Below, in pieces: positions 8,234 to 17,774 of a stretch of 64,000 nucleotides of DNA. The notes under the pieces were generated by a model. The model worked only from the letters and a program-made list of their open reading frames with translations. It made no database searches and had not been told where the DNA came from. The stretch's first letter is position 1. The number at the start of each line of letters is the position of its first letter. The position numbers were made by a program, and so were the translations under genes. Location: positions 3,375,715 to 3,439,714 of the forward strand of contig NZ_KB849239.1 in the NCBI RefSeq assembly GCF_000368085.1. Direction: 5' to 3'. Source of the stretch: Acinetobacter nosocomialis NIPH 2119 (lineage in GTDB: Bacteria; Pseudomonadota; Gammaproteobacteria; Pseudomonadales; Moraxellaceae).

Positions 8234-9895
8234 GTGGCCCAATATATTTATACGATGAACCGAGTGTCTAAGATGGTTCCGCCAAAGCGCGAAATCTTAA
8301 AAGACATCTCTTTATCATTTTTCCCGGGTGCCAAAATTGGTGTGCTCGGTTTGAACGGTGCGGGTAAATCTACCTTGCTTCGTATTATGGCTGGCGTAGA
8401 TAAAGATTTCTCTGGTGAAGCTCGTGCACAACCTGGAATTAAAATCGGCTATTTAGAGCAAGAACCGCCGCTTGATCCAACTAAAGACGTTCGTGGTAAC
8501 GTTGAAGATGGCGTACGTGAAGCTCTAGATGCTTTAGAACGTCTTGATCAGGTATTTGCAGAATATGCAGACCCAGATGCAGATTTTGATGCACTTGCAA
8601 AAGAGCAGGAAAAATTAGAATCAATTATCCATGCTTGGGATGCACACAACTTAAATAACCAGCTTGAAATCGCGGCAGATGCCTTGAATCTTCCAGCATG
8701 GGATGCAGACGTAAGTAAGCTTTCAGGTGGTGAACGCCGCCGTGTAGCACTTTGTCGTTTATTGCTCTCTAAACCAGATATGTTACTTCTTGACGAACCG
8801 ACGAACCATTTGGATGCAGAGTCTGTATCGTGGTTAGAGCGTTTCTTAAAAGACTTCCCTGGTACAATTGTTGCGATTACGCATGACCGTTATTTCCTTG
8901 ATAACGTTGCAGAGTGGATCTTAGAGCTTGACCGTGGGCATGGTATTCCTTACCAAGGTAACTATACTTCTTGGTTGGAGCAAAAAAATGCTCGTTTAGA
9001 ACAAGAGCAGAAACAAGAAGAATCTTTTGCTAAAGCATTGAAAAAAGAACTTGAATGGGTTCGTCAAAATGCGAAAGGTCAGCAAAAGAAAAACAAAGCG
9101 CGTATGGAGCGTTTTGAAGAACTTAACTCACGTGAATTCCAACAACGTAACGAGACCTCTGAAATCTATATTCCACCTGGTCCACGTTTAGGTAACAAGG
9201 TTGTTGAAGTAGAGAACATCAGCAAATCATTTGGTGACCGTTTACTTTACGAAAATTTATCATTTACGGTACCACCAGCAGCGATTGTCGGTATTGTAGG
9301 TCCTAACGGTGCGGGTAAAACGACTTTATTCCGCATGATGACAGGCGAGCAAAAACCTGACACTGGTACTGTAACACTGGGTGATTCGGTTAAAGTTGCT
9401 TATGTTGGTCAGATTCGTGACACTTTAGATGATAACAAAACAGTTTGGGAAGAAGTTTCTGGCGGTTTAGATATCTTGAAAGTGGGCGATTATGAAATTG
9501 CATCACGTGCTTATATTGGTCGCTTTAACTTTAAAGGCCAAGATCAGCAAAAACGAGTAGGTGAATTGTCAGGTGGTGAGCGTAACCGTTTACAACTTGC
9601 AAAAATCTTACAGCAAGGTGCAAACGTTATCTTGCTGGATGAGCCATCAAACGACTTGGACGTAGAAACTTTACGTGCACTGGAAGATGCAATTTTAGTG
9701 TTCCCTGGTACGGTAATGGTTGTATCGCATGACCGTTGGTTCCTTGACCGTATTGCAACTCACATCTTGTCATTTGAAGATGAGCAACCAGAGTTCTATA
9801 CAGGTAACTATACCGAGTTTGAAGCATATCGCCGTGCTAAGCTTGGTGATGATGCTCAACCACATCGTAAGAAATACAAAAAAATTGGTGGCTAA
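8234..9895 (+). CDS. ettA: Energy-dependent translational throttle protein EttA (ABC-F)
   Basis: 553 residues from a GTG start; E. coli EttA has 555 and begins in the same way (AQ-Y-YTM-RV-K-VPPKR). GAGGAG 7-12 bases upstream supports the GTG; an in-frame ATG at 8198 would add 12 unrelated residues. Seen: two ABC ATPase domains, Walker A GLNGAGKST (39-47) and GPNGAGKTT, signatures LSGGERRRV and LSGGERNRL, Walker B ending in DEPTNHLD and DEPSNDLD. The linker between them is charged, with RQNAKGQQKKNKAR. There are no membrane segments. Known: EttA binds the ribosomal E site and gates entry into elongation according to ADP/ATP state. Monocistronic between its own promoter and terminator. Confidence 0.95.
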   Translation: MAQYIYTMNRVSKMVPPKREILKDISLSFFPGAKIGVLGLNGAGKSTLLRIMAGVDKDFSGEARAQPGIKIGYLEQEPPLDPTKDVRGNVEDGVREALDALERLDQVFAEYADPDADFDALAKEQEKLESIIHAWDAHNLNNQLEIAADALNLPAWDADVSKLSGGERRRVALCRLLLSKPDMLLLDEPTNHLDAESVSWLERFLKDFPGTIVAITHDRYFLDNVAEWILELDRGHGIPYQGNYTSWLEQKNARLEQEQKQEESFAKALKKELEWVRQNAKGQQKKNKARMERFEELNSREFQQRNETSEIYIPPGPRLGNKVVEVENISKSFGDRLLYENLSFTVPPAAIVGIVGPNGAGKTTLFRMMTGEQKPDTGTVTLGDSVKVAYVGQIRDTLDDNKTVWEEVSGGLDILKVGDYEIASRAYIGRFNFKGQDQQKRVGELSGGERNRLQLAKILQQGANVILLDEPSNDLDVETLRALEDAILVFPGTVMVVSHDRWFLDRIATHILSFEDEQPEFYTGNYTEFEAYRRAKLGDDAQPHRKKYKKIGG

Positions 9896-9910
9896 TTACA
9901 CCTAAATTGA

Positions 9911-9936
9911 AAAACCAGCCTAAGGGCTGGTTTTTT
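9911..9936 (+). terminator. Terminator of ettA
   Basis: Stem CCAGCC/GGCTGG, loop TAAG, flanked by A-run and six T. It also lies at the end of the convergent Sel1-type gene. Confidence 0.88.
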
Positions 9937-9937
9937 A

Positions 9938-10318
9938 TTAGAAGGCAAGTTTACTGAAAGCTTCTTGTAAGCAACGTTCAGCGTCGGGATGACCTTGACT
10001 TGCTGCTTTGTTTAACCACTTTTCAGCTTCAGTGTAGTTTTTATCTAAACCAAATTGACCATTTAAATAGCCAATACCAAGTTTAAAAGAAGCGTCAGCA
10101 TTACCTCTTAAAGCTGCACGGAGGTAACACCACATCGCATTGCGGTCGTTTGGGGTAATATCTAGCCAATTTTGCATACGTTCATGATCTTGTACGGCTA
10201 ACTCTTCAAAGCGTAAGCCTTGTTCAATTTCATCCTCAGCTTGTGAATGCATATCGGCTGGTAAGTTTTCAAAGGCAAACAAGTGATTAAGCCCATGCTT
10301 GATTGTTTTCATATCCAT
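9938..10318 (-). CDS. Sel1/TPR-repeat protein, function unknown
   Basis: 126 residues from ATG at 10318, chosen because GGGGAGA stands just upstream; an ATG at 10360 lacks such a site. Seen: no signal peptide or membrane segment; two Sel1-like repeats in the second half (AALRGNADASFKLGIGYLNG near 67-86, then AEKWLNKAASQGHPDAERCL near 97-116). The first half is acidic and helical (AEDEIEQGLRFEELAVQDHE). Known: Sel1 repeats form helical protein-binding surfaces. The partner here is not known, and neighbours give no hint. Confidence 0.75.
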   Translation of the reverse strand: MDMKTIKHGLNHLFAFENLPADMHSQAEDEIEQGLRFEELAVQDHERMQNWLDITPNDRNAMWCYLRAALRGNADASFKLGIGYLNGQFGLDKNYTEAEKWLNKAASQGHPDAERCLQEAFSKLAF

Positions 10319-10602
10319 GATAGTCTCCCCTTGTTCCTCAATCTGATTGAATTGACTCACACTTTTAAGCTAGTCCCTTATATTGAAATCTTATGTTTTA
10401 TTTTGTAAATGTGATATAGCGCATTTGGATGAAAAATGATGAGGTTTTAGCTTACATAAAAGTTACAGATGTTTTTACGCTTAGCGAAATTTATAGGTAA
10501 ACAAAGACTCTCTTGAGTAAATTTAAAACTAGAACATAATTTTTTTGAAATGCGAAGAATTCAATAAGAGATATCAATATCAAACAAAAGAAATTTTTTT
10601 AA

Positions 10603-10630
10603 ACAAAACCAGCTTTAAAGCTGGTTTTGT
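10603..10630 (-). terminator. Terminator of the lipoprotein gene
   Basis: Perfect 28-base palindrome with arms ACAAAACCAGCTTT and its complement; the minus strand continues TTTAAAAAAATTT. The spacer from here up to the Sel1-type start (10319-10602) is AT-rich and shows nothing else I can support. Confidence 0.7.
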
Positions 10631-10647
10631 ATTTAAGTAAAAAGTTT

Positions 10648-11340
10648 TTATTTATTAAAATCGCCTCTTAAATCAGACCAAATTAATAACGGATAAATAG
10701 TTACCACATCAAAAGTCATCGCTAATGGATAGAGTACTTTGCGAGTAGCGCTTTTAAACGGGTGTTTCGTTGTTGTTTCAATTTTTTCTTGTAGTTCAAC
10801 GGCATATGGTTTTTCTAATTTTTGCTGTATATCTTTTGGATTTTTAGCTTCATACAGTTGTCCTTTGAAAAAAATATTAATATATGGGTACTGATTTTTT
10901 TGTTGCTCAAGTACTGCATTAAAATTTTCTCTAAACCCCAATTTTTTTAACATATCTTTTTGTTTTTCGTTGAGATTTCCTAATTGGGTGTTATAGCGAA
11001 CTTGGATTACGCCATTGAAATGATTGGCATCTTCCATAGTGAGTATAAGAGGGGAAGGGATATTAAGTGTTCTGTCATTAGCAGGTATAGTTTTAATAAT
11101 CTTTAAAAATTCAGAACTACCATCAGTCATTAAGTAATTATAGTCTTGACCAACAAAGACAATACCTTGTTTTTGGTCATCTTTAACGGCTTGCCCGAGT
11201 GCAATAATCTGATCAGTTTTTAAAATATTTGTCTTAACTTCGGTGGTTTCGCTAGGAAGGGTATTGGACAACATTGTAGTTGCACAACCGCATAAACCGA
11301 GGCAAGTTACTAATATGAAAGTAGTTAAAGTTTTATACAT
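10648..11340 (-). CDS. Putative lipoprotein, function unknown
   Basis: 230 residues. Seen: an N-terminal signal of about 18 residues ending in the lipobox LCGC, so the mature protein would start at Cys19 and be lipid-anchored. A hydrophobic stretch near the C-terminus (YPLAMTFDVVTIYPLLIW) could touch a membrane. No family motif that I recognise. Codon use looks like its neighbours. It is divergent from the czc genes, with about 150 bases between them that hold a perfect dyad (11424-11438), so shared control with czc is possible but not shown. Confidence 0.65.
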   Translation of the reverse strand: MYKTLTTFILVTCLGLCGCATTMLSNTLPSETTEVKTNILKTDQIIALGQAVKDDQKQGIVFVGQDYNYLMTDGSSEFLKIIKTIPANDRTLNIPSPLILTMEDANHFNGVIQVRYNTQLGNLNEKQKDMLKKLGFRENFNAVLEQQKNQYPYINIFFKGQLYEAKNPKDIQQKLEKPYAVELQEKIETTTKHPFKSATRKVLYPLAMTFDVVTIYPLLIWSDLRGDFNK

Positions 11341-11423
11341 ACATATTGCTCTAAAAAAATTCTTTTATGCAGAAAAATTTGGAAAATTTCTGAGTAAAAA
11401 AGTGAACCTATAATTCAATGTTT

Positions 11424-11458
11424 TGTAATTTTATTACATGGCGGGAGCCTGCTATAGT
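11424..11458 (+). promoter_or_regulatory. Putative czc promoter with operator-like dyad
   Basis: Perfect inverted repeat TGTAAT-TTT-ATTACA at 11424-11438, followed by -10-like TATAGT at 11453-11458. The dyad overlaps the place of the -35 box (weak TTTATT at 11430-11435, 17-base spacer). This layout suits a metal-responsive repressor. A second, looser repeat CAGAAA...TTTCTG lies at 11370-11392. Confidence 0.45.
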
Positions 11459-11487
11459 GGCTTTGTTCAACTTTTTAGTTTAATGGT

Positions 11488-11889
11488 GTGCTGTTGCCAC
11501 GTTCTGCACTTTTCATGTCCGTCTTATTCTGTTTGCTTATATTCCAAAGTTTATGGAATGTGGCAGCGGTATTTTGCGCCCATGAAAATCAGGAAAAAGC
11601 ATTACATCATTTTGGACATCATGCTGCTTTGAGTTATGAATCTTCACAGCATAACCATACTGAAAAGACTGAGGTTGAAGGGATTACGCATAAATCTCCC
11701 CTAAGCTTGTCCGATCATCATGACCATTTACCTTCATGTTTTCATGTTGTGATTGTAGAAGCACAAGAAAAAATTGTTTCACCGTTAATACAGTCATCTG
11801 AGCCAAAACAACAATATTATTGGTCTAATTCTTATAAGTCTCCTCATATCTCTAAACAAGACCCGCCTCCTGTTTTAACCCTGCTATAG
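11488..11889 (+). CDS. czcI: CzcI-type small periplasmic protein of the heavy-metal efflux operon
   Basis: 133 residues. Seen: a signal peptide ending near LWNVAAVFCAHENQ, which matches the CzcI pattern (WSWAAA-Y--HE), then a His-rich periplasmic part (HHFGHHAALSYESSQHNH, DHHDHLPSCFH). The C-terminus is proline-rich (DPPPVLTLL), also usual for this family. Known: CzcI precedes czcCBA in Cupriavidus and is linked to control or metal handling of that operon. The start is GTG at 11488, which gives an Arg in the signal n-region; ATG at 11515 is the alternative and lacks that charge. Neither has a clear ribosome site. First gene of a run with czcC, czcB and czcA. Confidence 0.75.
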   Translation: MLLPRSALFMSVLFCLLIFQSLWNVAAVFCAHENQEKALHHFGHHAALSYESSQHNHTEKTEVEGITHKSPLSLSDHHDHLPSCFHVVIVEAQEKIVSPLIQSSEPKQQYYWSNSYKSPHISKQDPPPVLTLL

Positions 11890-11946
11890 GTGGGGTAGCC
11901 GAAAAATAACCCACCAGAAATATTATTTATTTCATAGGGTTACTTT

Positions 11947-13356
11947 ATGTCTATTTTTATATACGAAAAACGTTTCGTTAGTCTGAGCTCATCTTGGATA
12001 CTTAAATCATTAGTTGTTGCAGTTGCGCTTTCAACTAGTGTTGTAACAACTGCGGCTAATTCAAATCAAAACCTTGCTGAAAATACTCAACCGCAACGTG
12101 TACAGAATGTTTTAACGTTTGAGCAAGTACTAGAGCAGGTTAAGCAATTTCAGACACAAACAGGAATTTGGCAAGCTCAACAAGATATCGCAGAGAGCAA
12201 TATCAGACAGAGCCAGTTATGGGAAAATCCGACGGTTTCTGTACAGCAAACGGGTTTTAAATCTGGAAAAGATCAGGAACTAGAACTTGGTATATCGCAA
12301 AAACTAGATGTTTTTGGTGTACGTTCCGCAGCAAAAAAACTGGCAAGTGTCCAGCAAAATCAAGTTGAGTTAAATCAGGTTTTATATGATGCTCAGCTAA
12401 AGCTTGCTGTCAAATATTTATGGTCACAAGTTTCGATTTTGGAGCTTGAACATGAAGTCGCCAAAGCACAATTAAAAACGAGTAAGAACCTTTTAGATGC
12501 TACTCGTTTACGCTTTCAGGCCGGTAGTATTGCTCAGGTTGATTTAGACCGGACTTTAATGACGCATGTTGAAAACCAACGTTTATATCAGGAAGTTGAA
12601 TTATCACTAAGTAGTGCCAAAAGAAAATTGGCGAACTTATGGGGTGAAACTGAAAATAACTTCACCTTACGTCCAGATATAAAAAGTGCGTGGCCTTTAA
12701 AAAATGAAGGTGACATCGATCAATACTTAAAACAGAATTTGTTAGAACAGTCCATGCGACTTCAAGCCATCCAACAAAATTCTGAAATTAATTATTTAAA
12801 AGCAAAAAATCGTCCAACACCTACCGTAAATATGGGCGTGGTTCGTAGCAAAACCGCAGAAACGAGCAGTACCGAAAATCAGATTCGAGTAGGTATTGCG
12901 GTTCCCTTAAACATTTTTAATCGCCAGCAATATGCCCTGAAAATTGCCCAAAGCAAACTTGATTTAATTGCCCAACAGCAAAGTTTTTATAAAAAGCAAA
13001 GCCTAGATTCTATTCGTACTCTACAGTACGAGTTGGCTGGTTTAAAGCAGCAATACAACTTGATGAATGAGCAACAGATTCCTTTATCAGAGACGGTACA
13101 GGAGAAAATGTTGCTTGGCTTCAAAGTCGGTAAATTTGCAATTACTGATGTTCAGCAATCTACCCTGCAATTACAAGAACAACGATTGAAGAAAGTTCAA
13201 CTCCTTAAATCTGCTTGGCAAAAAGCTATTGAGGCTGAAAGTTTAGCTCTCGGGATTGATCCAAATATGGTGATGTCCGGAGATGCATTAAATCAAATTA
13301 ATCAAAATTTATGGCAAGACACCTATAAGTTGCCAACAGTTGGAGGGGCAGAGTAA
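11947..13356 (+). CDS. czcC: Outer membrane efflux protein CzcC (TolC family)
   Basis: 469 residues. Seen: a long N-terminal signal (hydrophobic SLVVAVALSTSVVTTAA), then the TolC-type duplicated helical repeats (TFEQVLEQV..., ENPTVSVQQTG, GISQKLDVFG, and the second half starting near RPDIKSAWP; AVPLNIFNRQQ). Known: a trimeric outer membrane duct of RND heavy-metal pumps. It ends in TAATG, its last base being the first of czcB, which shows translational coupling. Third-party substrate cannot be read from this protein; the operon's HME-type CzcA points to Co, Zn or Cd. Confidence 0.88.
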   Translation: MSIFIYEKRFVSLSSSWILKSLVVAVALSTSVVTTAANSNQNLAENTQPQRVQNVLTFEQVLEQVKQFQTQTGIWQAQQDIAESNIRQSQLWENPTVSVQQTGFKSGKDQELELGISQKLDVFGVRSAAKKLASVQQNQVELNQVLYDAQLKLAVKYLWSQVSILELEHEVAKAQLKTSKNLLDATRLRFQAGSIAQVDLDRTLMTHVENQRLYQEVELSLSSAKRKLANLWGETENNFTLRPDIKSAWPLKNEGDIDQYLKQNLLEQSMRLQAIQQNSEINYLKAKNRPTPTVNMGVVRSKTAETSSTENQIRVGIAVPLNIFNRQQYALKIAQSKLDLIAQQQSFYKKQSLDSIRTLQYELAGLKQQYNLMNEQQIPLSETVQEKMLLGFKVGKFAITDVQQSTLQLQEQRLKKVQLLKSAWQKAIEAESLALGIDPNMVMSGDALNQINQNLWQDTYKLPTVGGAE

Positions 13357-14564
13357 TGTCAGTTAAAAAAATGAAAAACCAATGGATTATTGCTCTTTCG
13401 CTGCTGATTGCTTGTCTTGCTTTAAGTGCTTGGTTATTTTTCTCAGGGAAAAAGCAGTCCACTACTGAAAAAAGTGAAGAAGGGCATGCAGAAGGTGAAG
13501 CGGGTCATGGAGAGACTGAAAAAGAGGAAGGAAGTTTAAATCTCACTTCCAAGCAACTGGTTGAATATGGTGTGAAGTTAGAGCAAGTAGGGAGCGGAGA
13601 AGTTGAGCAGAATCTCTCATACCCTGCCAAACTTGTTGTAAATACAGACCAGCAAGCACATGTCTCTTCAACATTTTCTGCCCGAGTGGATAGTGTAAAT
13701 GTTGCGCTGGGACAACAAGTTGAAAAGGGACAGGTGCTTGCGACTTTATTTGTACCAGATTTGGTCGATCAACAAGCTAACTTAAGCATGGCGCAAGAAG
13801 CGCTAACATTAGCTCAGCAAGATTATCAGCGTGAAAAGCAATTGTGGGAGCAAGGTGTTTCAGCACGTCAAGATTATCAGCGTGCTTACAATGCTTATCG
13901 TCAAGCGCAAATTCAGGTACAAGCTGCAAATAGCCGTTTAAGTGCCTTGGGAGCGACTCGCTCAAGTAAAGGTCGATATGTTTTAACTGCACCTTTAAGC
14001 GGTGTAATCAGCAGTAAAGATATTGTTATTGGTGAGCAAATTGGCCCTGAAAAACAGTTATTTGTTATTGATCGCCTAGATCAGCTATGGGTTGAGTTTG
14101 TATTGCCAAGTACAAATACCAATATTCAGCCTAATCAGGAAATTGAATTTAAATCGCTGCAAACGAACAATATTTTTAAAGCACAGGTACAAAGTTTAAC
14201 GTCAGAAGCGGATAGTCAAACTGGTCGTTTACAGGTTCGTGCCAAGGTGCTGACACCTTCAAAAGAATTACGCCCTAATTTAATGGTCAATGTATTACTC
14301 AAACAAAATAATGCAGCGACTGTATTACGAATTAACAAGGCAGCGGTACAACAGATTGATGGAAAGAATGTGGTCTTTGTTGCAAAACAGGAGAAGGACA
14401 AAATTCATTTTGCTCCTGTTGCTGTAGAGTTAGGCAATTATTCTTCAGATGCACAATGGGTCGAAGTTAAATCCGGAATTACTGAAAAGCAGCAATATGT
14501 GACTCAAGGTAGTTTCTTGCTCAAGTCCGAACTTGAAAAAGGGGAGGCTGAGCATGGACATTAA
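13356..14564 (+). CDS. czcB: Periplasmic adaptor CzcB (membrane fusion protein)
   Basis: 402 residues. Seen: one N-terminal anchor helix (IIALSLLIACLALSAWLFF), a His/Glu-rich metal-binding-like stretch (HAEGEAGHGETEKEEG, about 44-60), the two lipoyl half-motifs around a coiled-coil hairpin (VNVALGQQVEKGQVLATL; YVLTAPLSGVISSKDI), and a C-terminal His motif AEHGH. Known: it links the RND pump to the outer membrane duct and may pass metal to it. The ATG overlaps the czcC stop by one base, with GGAGGGG upstream. It overlaps czcA by 11 bases. Confidence 0.9.
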   Translation: MSVKKMKNQWIIALSLLIACLALSAWLFFSGKKQSTTEKSEEGHAEGEAGHGETEKEEGSLNLTSKQLVEYGVKLEQVGSGEVEQNLSYPAKLVVNTDQQAHVSSTFSARVDSVNVALGQQVEKGQVLATLFVPDLVDQQANLSMAQEALTLAQQDYQREKQLWEQGVSARQDYQRAYNAYRQAQIQVQAANSRLSALGATRSSKGRYVLTAPLSGVISSKDIVIGEQIGPEKQLFVIDRLDQLWVEFVLPSTNTNIQPNQEIEFKSLQTNNIFKAQVQSLTSEADSQTGRLQVRAKVLTPSKELRPNLMVNVLLKQNNAATVLRINKAAVQQIDGKNVVFVAKQEKDKIHFAPVAVELGNYSSDAQWVEVKSGITEKQQYVTQGSFLLKSELEKGEAEHGH

Positions 14565-17500
14565 TAAACCTGATTTGCCAGCGGCTGAAGGTTTGTTTGA
14601 TCGGATCATTCAGTTTTCAATTAATAACGCCATTTGGGTCATGATGTTTGTCATTGCTTGGATTGGTGTCGGAATTTATAGCTACCAGAAACTTTCAATT
14701 GATGCCGTGCCAGATATCACCAACGTACAGGTACAAATCAATAGTCAGGCTAATGGTTTTACAGCACCGGAAGTTGAGCAAAGGATTACTTATCCGATTG
14801 AAAATGCCATGTCCGGCATTCCAAATCTGGAACAGACTCGTTCAATTTCCAGATATGGTCTTTCTCAGGTCACGATTATCTTTAAGGATGGTACTGACAT
14901 TTACTGGGCAAGACAGTTAATTAATCAACGTTTACAAGAAGCTAAGAGTGCTTTACCCGATAGTATTGATCCACAAATGTCTCCAATTTCAACTGGACTT
15001 GGTGAGATTTATCAATGGGTGGTAAAAGCGGAACCTAATGCTAAAAAAGCAGATGGTTCAGCCTATAGCGCAATGGATCTGCGTGAAATTCAAGACTGGA
15101 TTATTCGGCCCCAGTTACAACGTGTACAAGGGGTAGCCGAGGTTAATAGCATTGGTGGATACAACAAAACTTATGTGGTTTCACCAGATCTAACGCGGTT
15201 ACAACAGTTGCAGATTCCTCTCACCGATTTACAAGATGCGCTTCAAAATAACAATGAAAACCGCGGTGCCGGATTTATTGAAGAGAATGGTCAGCAACTC
15301 ACAGTTCGTGTTCCGGGTATGCTGACGTCGATACAAGATATCCAGAACGTTACGGTCGCCACGAAAAACGGTTTGCCTATACGGGTTGCTGATGTGGCCT
15401 CAGTATCGATTGGTCATGATTTGCGTACTGGTGGTGCTACCTATAATGGACAGGAAACTGTTTTAGGTATCGCCATGATGATGATGGGGGAAAACAGTAA
15501 AACCATTGCCAAAGCGATTGATCAAAAAGTTCAGGAAATCCAAAGATCACTCCCTCAGGGTGTGGTGATTGAAACAGTCTATGATCGTAGTAGCCTCGTA
15601 GATAAAGCAATTAAAACAGTAGCTAAAAATTTGATTGAAGGAGCGATTTTAGTCATCGTTATCCTGTTCATCTTTTTAGGAAACTTTCGTGCCGCTTTAA
15701 TTACTGCTTGTATTATTCCATTGGCAATGCTTTTTACCTTAACGGGCATGGCAGAACAAAAAATCAGTGCCAACCTGATGAGTTTGGGAGCTTTAGACTT
15801 CGGGATCATTGTCGATGGAGCAGTTGTTATTGTTGAAAACTGTATTCGGCGTTTAGCTGAAGCGCAGCATTTAAAAGGTCGCTTACTAACACGTTCAGAA
15901 CGCTTTACAGAGGTCTTTCTAGCCGCTAAACAAGCACGACGTCCATTAATATTTGGTCAGATCATCATTATGGTCGTGTACTTACCAATTTTTGCTTTAG
16001 CAGGCGTAGAAGCAAAAATGTTCCATCCTATGGCAATGACCGTCGTTTTAGCGTTATTGGGAGCAATTATTTTATCTGTGACCTTTGTGCCGGCAGCTGT
16101 TGCTTTGTTTGTTACGGGTGAGGTGAAGGAAAAAGAAAGCCGCTGGATGATGACCTTGAAAAAAGGTTATGCAGGCTTACTCGATAAGGCTTATGCCTTC
16201 CGATATGTTGTTGTCACAGCAGCGGTCAGCATCTTGATTTTGACAAGTGCAATTGCAACACGAGTGGGTAGTGAGTTCGCACCTCAGTTAAGTGAAGGTG
16301 ATTTTGCACTGCAACTCATGCGTGCACCGAGCACTGGCATAGAAGAGTCGCTTAAGATTCAGGAGAATGTGGAAAAGCAGTTATTGAAAGCTTTTCCCGA
16401 AATTAAAGCCATTTTTGCAAGAACAGGAACAGCCGAGGTTGCTACAGATGTCATGCCTCCTAATATTTCCGATGGTATTGTTTTATTAAAACCACACGAT
16501 CAATGGACAAACCCTAAAGAAACGATAGATGAACTGCGTGCCAGAATGCTGCAGTTCGTGAACCAGATTCCTGGTAATAACAGTGAATTTTCACAACCGA
16601 TTGAACTACGTTTTAATGAGCTTATTTCAGGTGTACGTAGTGATATTGGGGTGAAAATTTTTGGGGACGATATGCAGGTTCTCAATCAGGAAGCGGAAAA
16701 AATAGCTCAACAGCTACGTAGCATTCCGGGTGCCAGTGAAGTCAAAGTTGAACAGACTGACGGTTTGCCATTACTGAATGTAGATGTTGATCATGCATTG
16801 GCGGCCCAATACGGTTTATCAGTCAAATCTATTCAAGATATTGTGGCTGCCAGTATTGGTGGGCAGAGTGTAGGGCAAATTTTACAGGGTGATAGACGTT
16901 TCGATTTTGTGATTCGTTTGCAGGAAAACATGCGTACGCCTCAGCAGTTAGCTCAGTTACCGATTCGCTTACCAAATGGTGGTCTGATTCAGTTACAAGA
17001 TGTCGCTAAGGTTGAGAATATTCTAGGCCTTGCTCAAGTAAGTCGTGAAAATGGTAAGCGCCGCGTCATTGTGACAGCAAATGTGCGTGACCGTGATCTT
17101 GGGTCTTTTGTACAAGAGGTGCAAAGCAAACTGGCACAGCAAAAGCTACCTAGCGGTTACTGGTTAGGCTATGGAGGACAGTTTGAAAATCTTGCTTCTG
17201 CTACAGCAAGAATGCAAATCGTCGTGCCGATGGCGCTCATCATGATCTTTGTGTTGCTCATGGCTGTATTCAGTAATTTTAAAGACAGCTTACTGGTATT
17301 TAGTGGAGTTCCTTTCGCTTTATCTGGTGGATTAGTGGCTTTATGGCTGAGAGATATACCACTTTCTATGTCCGCTGGGGTCGGTTTTATCGCTTTATCG
17401 GGTGTTGCAGTATTAAATGGTTTGGTCATGCTCACGTTTATTAAAGAGCTGAGAACAACTTTAGATGTTCATGCGGCAACCTGGAAAGGAGCGGTATTAC

Positions 17501-17712
17501 GATTACGTCCAGTATTAATGACAGCATTTGTTGCTTCACTTGGCTTTATTCCGATGGCTTTGGCAACAGGAACTGGAGCCGAAGTGCAACGACCTTTGGC
17601 AACGGTCGTAATCGGTGGCATTATTTCATCTACGATATTAACTTTGGTTTTATTACCGGTCATTTATCGATGGATGAATGAAAGCAAAGCGAAAAGCGCT
17701 GAGCATTCATAA
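14554..17712 (+). CDS. czcA: Heavy-metal RND efflux pump CzcA
   Basis: 1052 residues from ATG at 14554, which has GGGGAGG just upstream; an in-frame TTG at 14533 is less likely. Seen: twelve-helix RND layout with two large periplasmic loops, and the HME-RND motif DFGIIVDGAVVIVEN in helix 4, which carries the proton-relay Asp residues and marks metal rather than drug export. Known: proton-driven export of divalent cations (Zn, Cd, Co) across both membranes with CzcB and CzcC. The exact metal cannot be told from sequence alone. The next gene, czcD, lies 131 bases downstream after two RNA-type hairpins. Confidence 0.92.
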   Translation: MDINKPDLPAAEGLFDRIIQFSINNAIWVMMFVIAWIGVGIYSYQKLSIDAVPDITNVQVQINSQANGFTAPEVEQRITYPIENAMSGIPNLEQTRSISRYGLSQVTIIFKDGTDIYWARQLINQRLQEAKSALPDSIDPQMSPISTGLGEIYQWVVKAEPNAKKADGSAYSAMDLREIQDWIIRPQLQRVQGVAEVNSIGGYNKTYVVSPDLTRLQQLQIPLTDLQDALQNNNENRGAGFIEENGQQLTVRVPGMLTSIQDIQNVTVATKNGLPIRVADVASVSIGHDLRTGGATYNGQETVLGIAMMMMGENSKTIAKAIDQKVQEIQRSLPQGVVIETVYDRSSLVDKAIKTVAKNLIEGAILVIVILFIFLGNFRAALITACIIPLAMLFTLTGMAEQKISANLMSLGALDFGIIVDGAVVIVENCIRRLAEAQHLKGRLLTRSERFTEVFLAAKQARRPLIFGQIIIMVVYLPIFALAGVEAKMFHPMAMTVVLALLGAIILSVTFVPAAVALFVTGEVKEKESRWMMTLKKGYAGLLDKAYAFRYVVVTAAVSILILTSAIATRVGSEFAPQLSEGDFALQLMRAPSTGIEESLKIQENVEKQLLKAFPEIKAIFARTGTAEVATDVMPPNISDGIVLLKPHDQWTNPKETIDELRARMLQFVNQIPGNNSEFSQPIELRFNELISGVRSDIGVKIFGDDMQVLNQEAEKIAQQLRSIPGASEVKVEQTDGLPLLNVDVDHALAAQYGLSVKSIQDIVAASIGGQSVGQILQGDRRFDFVIRLQENMRTPQQLAQLPIRLPNGGLIQLQDVAKVENILGLAQVSRENGKRRVIVTANVRDRDLGSFVQEVQSKLAQQKLPSGYWLGYGGQFENLASATARMQIVVPMALIMIFVLLMAVFSNFKDSLLVFSGVPFALSGGLVALWLRDIPLSMSAGVGFIALSGVAVLNGLVMLTFIKELRTTLDVHAATWKGAVLRLRPVLMTAFVASLGFIPMALATGTGAEVQRPLATVVIGGIISSTILTLVLLPVIYRWMNESKAKSAEHS

Positions 17713-17745
17713 TGTCATCGTTTTGAGATATCTTTTTTGATGACA
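17713..17745 (+). other. Inverted repeat just after czcA
   Basis: TGTCATC and GATGACA, 7-base perfect arms with 19 bases between, starting right after the czcA stop. No T-run follows, so it is not a standard terminator. Confidence 0.4.
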
Positions 17746-17774
17746 GCGTCAATTCAAAAAAGTGTTTGAAAGAA

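Noticed and set aside
11438..11632. 64-residue Cys-rich open frame before czcI
   Set aside because: It overlaps czcI in another frame, lacks a ribosome site and has no family look; the czcI frame carries a signal peptide and His motifs.
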